The position numbers were made by a program, and so were the translations under genes. DNA of 9,404 bases from Bacteroidales bacterium GP2. Lineage in GTDB: Bacteria > Bacteroidota > Bacteroidia > Bacteroidales > Muribaculaceae. Where the stretch lies: contig DAAJ01000071.1 in the NCBI GenBank assembly GCA_001701115.1, forward strand, positions 13,673 to 23,076. The letters are read 5' to 3'. Of this stretch, positions 6,501 to 9,404 are shown in pieces. Position 1 is the first letter of the stretch; each line of letters begins with the position of its first letter. Below the pieces are notes generated by a model. That model searched no databases. It was given only the letters and a program-made list of their open reading frames with translations, and had not been told where the DNA came from.

Positions 6501-9366
6501 TGAAAGTTCAGAGAAATGGTGGCTGCCGCGTGTTATGGGTCAAAGCAAGGTTAAGTCCCAGCTGAAAGCGTATTTACGTGCTAAGAGAAATTTTGAACCT
6601 CAGGAGATTGACTCTATTTTTGAGCAGTTGAACATTTATAATGCCAAGCAGCAGGAGATAGACAAGTCAGGTAACGGGCTTTCTCCTGTTTTAGGTTCTT
6701 TGTGGCGGAATGGCAATGCGGATTGGGATATTGTAGAGGAAGCGTCACATGCCGTTAGCCAATTGAATAAGCAGATTCTGTCGCTTACACAGGATATAGA
6801 GAAAGCGAGTGAGTTAAAAGATACCATTTGCAAAAACCTTGATTGCGGATTGGAAGCATTCAGGCAGGTTCATGGAGGAAAGTTACGCTCTGTTCTTGAT
6901 AAAGGGCAGTCGGTAACGGAAAAAACCGCGGCGGTACATGATTTGCTAAAAGCCGACGGCATAGCCGATATGCCTCTTGGCAAACGCAAGGACATTGTAG
7001 CCCTGTGGGCTGATAACATTGATGCGTTGCATGACTGGACCGTGTATAATAATCAGCGTGCAAATATAATTGCGCTCGGGTTTGAGGTCTTGGTTTCGGG
7101 AGTTGAAGCAGGCAAAGTGCCGATTGGACAGATATATGAGTGTTTTGCCAAAAGTTTGTATCAGTCATACGCAGAATACATACTCTCCATAGAGCGTCAT
7201 CTGAACGCATTCCATGGAGTTTTGTTTGACGAGAAAATAGAACGATTCAAACGGCTGAGTGCGGAGTTCGAACAGATGACGCGCAAAGAACTGTTTGTAA
7301 AACTTGCATCGCAACTTCCTGCGCTCCAGAAAGAGGCGGCACAGAGCTCGGAAGTAGGAATACTGCAACGTAATATCCGCAATGGTGGCAGAGGAACTTC
7401 GATACGCAAACTGTTTGACCAGATTCCGGAGCTGCTTACCCGCATGTGTCCTTGTATGCTTATGAGTCCTATTTCGGTTGCGCAGTATATAGATGCTGAG
7501 AGGGCGCCATTTGACCTTGTGATTTTCGATGAAGCATCACAGATGCCTACAAGTGAAGCGGTAGGAGCTATTGCAAGAGGACGGAATGTTATTGTAGTAG
7601 GTGACCCGAAACAGATGCCTCCCACAAACTTCTTCTCCGTCAATACTTTTGACGAGGACAATGCCGACAAGGAGGATATGGAGAATATCCTTGAGGATTG
7701 CCTTGCGCTAACAATGCCATCAAAATATCTGCTTTGGCACTACAGGAGCCGGCACGAAAGCCTAATAGCCTTCAGCAATGTAAAATATTATGATAACAAG
7801 CTATTTACTTTCCCATCTCCGGATGACCTCACCACTAAGGTCGGCTGGCAGCATGTGGAGGGCATATATGATAGAGGCAAGAGCAGGCAGAACAGGGCGG
7901 AAGCAGAAGCGGTGATTAAGGAAATTGAGAAACGCCTGTCTGGACCTGATGCAACCAAGCGGAGTATTGGCGTCGTTACTTTCAATACGAACCAACAAGG
8001 GCTTATAGAAGACTTGCTAAATGACCTGTTCAGCCATAATCCTAAATTGGAATCGGTGGCAATGGAACTCGAAGAGCCGATTTTTATTAAAAACCTTGAG
8101 AATGTGCAGGGTGACGAGCGTGATGTAATACTCATATCTATCGGATATGGACCTGACAAAGATGGCAAGATAGCCTTGAATTTCGGACCTCTTAACCGTG
8201 ACGGTGGTGGCAGGCGCTTGAATGTCGCCGTTTCAAGGGCACGTTATGAGATGAAAGTTTTCTCGACGCTAAAATCCGAGCAGATAGATTTAAACCGTAC
8301 TTCTGCCGATGGCGTTGCCGATTTGAAGGCTTTCCTTGAATACGCAGAAAAAGGGCGTGAATATCTGGTGAATAATACATCTTCCCAGGCATCTAAGACA
8401 AGTGATATGTTGGTAGATTCTATTGCAAAGGCACTTGTTTCACGAGGTCATTCCGTGCGCACTAATATCGGTTGCTCCGGTTATAAGATCGATATAGGTA
8501 TAGTTGACCCTGCACATCCGGACACATATAAACTTGGCATACTGCTGGACGGCTACCAGTATTCTTCCTCAAGAACGGCAAATGACCGTATTGTCACCCA
8601 GGATTCAGTGCTCAAGCAGCTTGGCTGGCGGTTGCACCATGTATGGGCAATGGATTGGTGGGAAAACCAAGGAAAGATTGCCGATAGTATAGAGGAGGCG
8701 ATAGAAAAAGCAGATATGCCGGTTACGGAGCCTAAAGAAAAGAGTAAGCCTGAGGTAAAATCGAGTTTTACAAATGTGGAAATTGCAGCCGGATATAATT
8801 CGTTGACGGATAAAGATCCATATCGTATTCCATATAAGCAGAGTGAACTTGAGCAGGAAGAGATTACTCCAAGCAACTTTATATCTGACCTGATAAGTTA
8901 TAGGATACTCAATAGGGTTGCTACTGTAATAGATGCTGAGGCGCCTATAAGCAAGGCATTGTTATACAGGAGGATTATAACTTCATTCGGTATTAACAGA
9001 ATGACATCGAAGATTTCAACCCGCATGGATTTATTGCTGGCGCGTACTTCCCACAAGAAAACCGGGGAGGGGGCGGCGACTTTCTATTGGTCACAGGAGC
9101 AGAATCCCGAGGAATATGTCAACTACAGACCCGATTCCGACAGGGATATTATGGATATCGCACCGGAGGAAATTGCTGTTGCTATACGCCGTATCCTGGA
9201 GGAACAGATTTCTCTTCCTATAGACGGGCTTAAGAAAGAGGTTGCGCAAGTGTTTGGATACAACCGAATTAGCGAAAGCGTCAATAACTCAATCGACCGT
9301 GCAATTGAATATGCCCTTTCTGCAGGTAAAATAACCACTCAAAACGACCGGATAAAACTTTGCTGA
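3577..9366 (+). CDS. DUF4011-SF1 helicase-Vsr nuclease-DUF3320 giant protein, probable anti-phage defence (Hhe-like)
   Basis: This 1929-residue protein probably senses and degrades foreign nucleic acid in the cytoplasm. Residues 1-115 look like a beta-sandwich. Residues 120-310 resemble a transglutaminase/papain-like fold with GTCLD (C217), GHAFAGAW (H243) and LVETT (E281). DUF4011 begins at W374 (WERKLLDLSLRN) and extends past SFNKFIMW near 600. The superfamily 1 helicase has GPPGTGKS at 681-688, DEAS at 1318-1321, GDPKQ at 1342-1346, YRSR at 1389-1392, VQGDERD at 1510-1516 and NVAVSRAR at 1549-1556. Residues about 749-1265, between motifs Ia and II, form a helical insertion. A Vsr/MTES_1575 PD-(D/E)XK nuclease follows (D1639, D1658, DR at 1670-1671, then LGW and DWW). 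The tail, about 1770-1929, resembles DUF3320. From memory, DUF4011-helicase-Vsr proteins are a single-gene defence class called Hhe; defence activity of this copy is inference. The start at 3577 follows a good promoter and the frame has no interruption. The insertion appears richer in A+T than the hydrogenase genes. Confidence 0.88.
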   Translation: MCVDVSLNHIPVINFSMQQNHVPVIREIILKNTGDNDLTDIDISISFDPEFAEVITQHVDNIPAGNSLRIPDVPVHISTSYLSNLTERISGHIKLEIKSGDKILTSQAYDISLLAFDQWGGIAVLPAMLAAFVTPNHPEITPIIKRASEILGKWTGSPSFDEYQTRDPNRVKLQMAAVYEAIAEQQIAYCTVPASFEDYGQRIRLYSDILSSKLGTCLDMTLLYAGCLEAVGIHPLIIVVQGHAFAGAWLIQESFPDSVNDDVSLLTKRTADGINEILLVETTCMNAGSRFSFDEAVNSANNSLKDSDKFQLFVDVLRARNAQIRPLPQRVLHNGAFEVQEEAVERNADAPAAVSATHIVTEVDHINIGKQVIWERKLLDLSLRNSLLNTRITKNTLQLISVNVNELEDALAAGAEFQILEKPKDWENPLMSAGIYQSLNASNPIMDMIKGELKEKRLYSYLTNEALQKSMTYLYRSSRLSLEENGANTLYLAVGLLKWFETPSSTRPRFAPIILLPIEIIRKSAAKGYIIRSRDEDTTLNITLLEMLRQDFGIGIGGLDPLPVDGNGVDVAQIFNVFRRAIMSQTGWDVEEQAIIGNFSFNKFIMWNDIHNNSDKLSRNQIVASLISGKAEWDAPENEIEEIELDESYPPGTVALPVSADSSQFEAICEAVEGKSFILHGPPGTGKSQTITNIIANALYNGKKVLFVAEKMAALQVVERRLSAIGLGPFCLELHSNKAKKSAVLEQLKATTEVVKLKSSEAFRIKAEQIKELRSELNGYVHALHKKYPAGLSLYDCFAGYASVPYDGELVKISKDTDAGITPALRAKVEDAVAEFNAVVQLCGSPSTHPLAGIGMLDYSASVKTEAHELMAELIDSISCYQAALNELSQILKYNLDDISLAQQLSLNDILSVLLNAIAIPVGLLKESGNQELFADIENAVESGKERDAARTALLNDFTEGILSWDFSPWESVWRESSEKWWLPRVMGQSKVKSQLKAYLRAKRNFEPQEIDSIFEQLNIYNAKQQEIDKSGNGLSPVLGSLWRNGNADWDIVEEASHAVSQLNKQILSLTQDIEKASELKDTICKNLDCGLEAFRQVHGGKLRSVLDKGQSVTEKTAAVHDLLKADGIADMPLGKRKDIVALWADNIDALHDWTVYNNQRANIIALGFEVLVSGVEAGKVPIGQIYECFAKSLYQSYAEYILSIERHLNAFHGVLFDEKIERFKRLSAEFEQMTRKELFVKLASQLPALQKEAAQSSEVGILQRNIRNGGRGTSIRKLFDQIPELLTRMCPCMLMSPISVAQYIDAERAPFDLVIFDEASQMPTSEAVGAIARGRNVIVVGDPKQMPPTNFFSVNTFDEDNADKEDMENILEDCLALTMPSKYLLWHYRSRHESLIAFSNVKYYDNKLFTFPSPDDLTTKVGWQHVEGIYDRGKSRQNRAEAEAVIKEIEKRLSGPDATKRSIGVVTFNTNQQGLIEDLLNDLFSHNPKLESVAMELEEPIFIKNLENVQGDERDVILISIGYGPDKDGKIALNFGPLNRDGGGRRLNVAVSRARYEMKVFSTLKSEQIDLNRTSADGVADLKAFLEYAEKGREYLVNNTSSQASKTSDMLVDSIAKALVSRGHSVRTNIGCSGYKIDIGIVDPAHPDTYKLGILLDGYQYSSSRTANDRIVTQDSVLKQLGWRLHHVWAMDWWENQGKIADSIEEAIEKADMPVTEPKEKSKPEVKSSFTNVEIAAGYNSLTDKDPYRIPYKQSELEQEEITPSNFISDLISYRILNRVATVIDAEAPISKALLYRRIITSFGINRMTSKISTRMDLLLARTSHKKTGEGAATFYWSQEQNPEEYVNYRPDSDRDIMDIAPEEIAVAIRRILEEQISLPIDGLKKEVAQVFGYNRISESVNNSIDRAIEYALSAGKITTQNDRIKLC

Positions 9367-9404
9367 CGGTAAACGGTATATGATTTGGTATTTTTATTAA
9401 TTTT
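9367..9404. other. short 3' flank of the helicase gene
   Basis: These 38 bases after the TGA stop are AT-rich and end in a T-rich run. The hexamer ACGGTA occurs twice, at 9366-9371 and 9373-9378. I find no GC-rich hairpin, so no intrinsic terminator can be called, and no start of a further gene is visible. Confidence 0.6.

Noticed and set aside
9366..9378. Direct repeat of ACGGTA after the helicase stop as an attachment site or target duplication
   Set aside because: Six bases separated by one is easily chance, and no matching copy was seen at the left side of the gene.

Overview
The window looks like chromosomal DNA of a Bacteroidota, most likely a Bacteroidales member. The evidence is a promoter of the TTTG-N20-TAnnTTTG type ahead of the plus-strand gene, AT-rich leaders without Shine-Dalgarno sequences, and moderate G+C. 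The genus cannot be told from this sequence.

Positions 1-3407, minus strand: four tightly packed genes of a [NiFe]-hydrogenase operon, read right to left. They are hypC (3156-3407), hypD (2057-3178), hypE (1014-2060) and the 5' 327 codons of a Tat-exported hydrogenase small subunit (1-982), which runs off the left edge. HypC, HypD and HypE build and carry the Fe(CN)2CO unit of the active site. The small subunit has every iron-sulfur ligand and both extra cysteines that mark the oxygen-tolerant [4Fe-3S] proximal cluster, as in E. coli HyaA and Ralstonia HoxK. The large subunit, cytochrome b, maturation protease and hypA/B/F are not visible and may lie beyond the left edge.

Positions 3408-3576: a divergent intergenic region with a strong-looking Bacteroidales promoter for the right-hand gene, weaker candidates for hypC, and repeated GCAAA/TTTGC motifs.

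Positions 3577-9366, plus strand: one 1929-residue protein. In order it has a beta-sandwich-like N-terminus, a transglutaminase/cysteine-protease-like segment with a C217-H243-E281 candidate triad, a DUF4011 region, a superfamily 1 helicase split by a helical insertion of about 500 residues, a Vsr/MTES_1575-type PD-(D/E)XK nuclease, and a DUF3320-like C-terminus that appears to hold two related winged-helix-like units. This matches the DUF4011-helicase-Vsr class of single-gene anti-phage candidates. It is the most likely unusual system here. The transglutaminase-like triad and the altered nuclease motif are its points of interest.

The two halves appear functionally unrelated: an energy-metabolism operon beside a probable defence gene. 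No RNA gene, CRISPR array, insertion sequence, attachment site or clear terminator was found.
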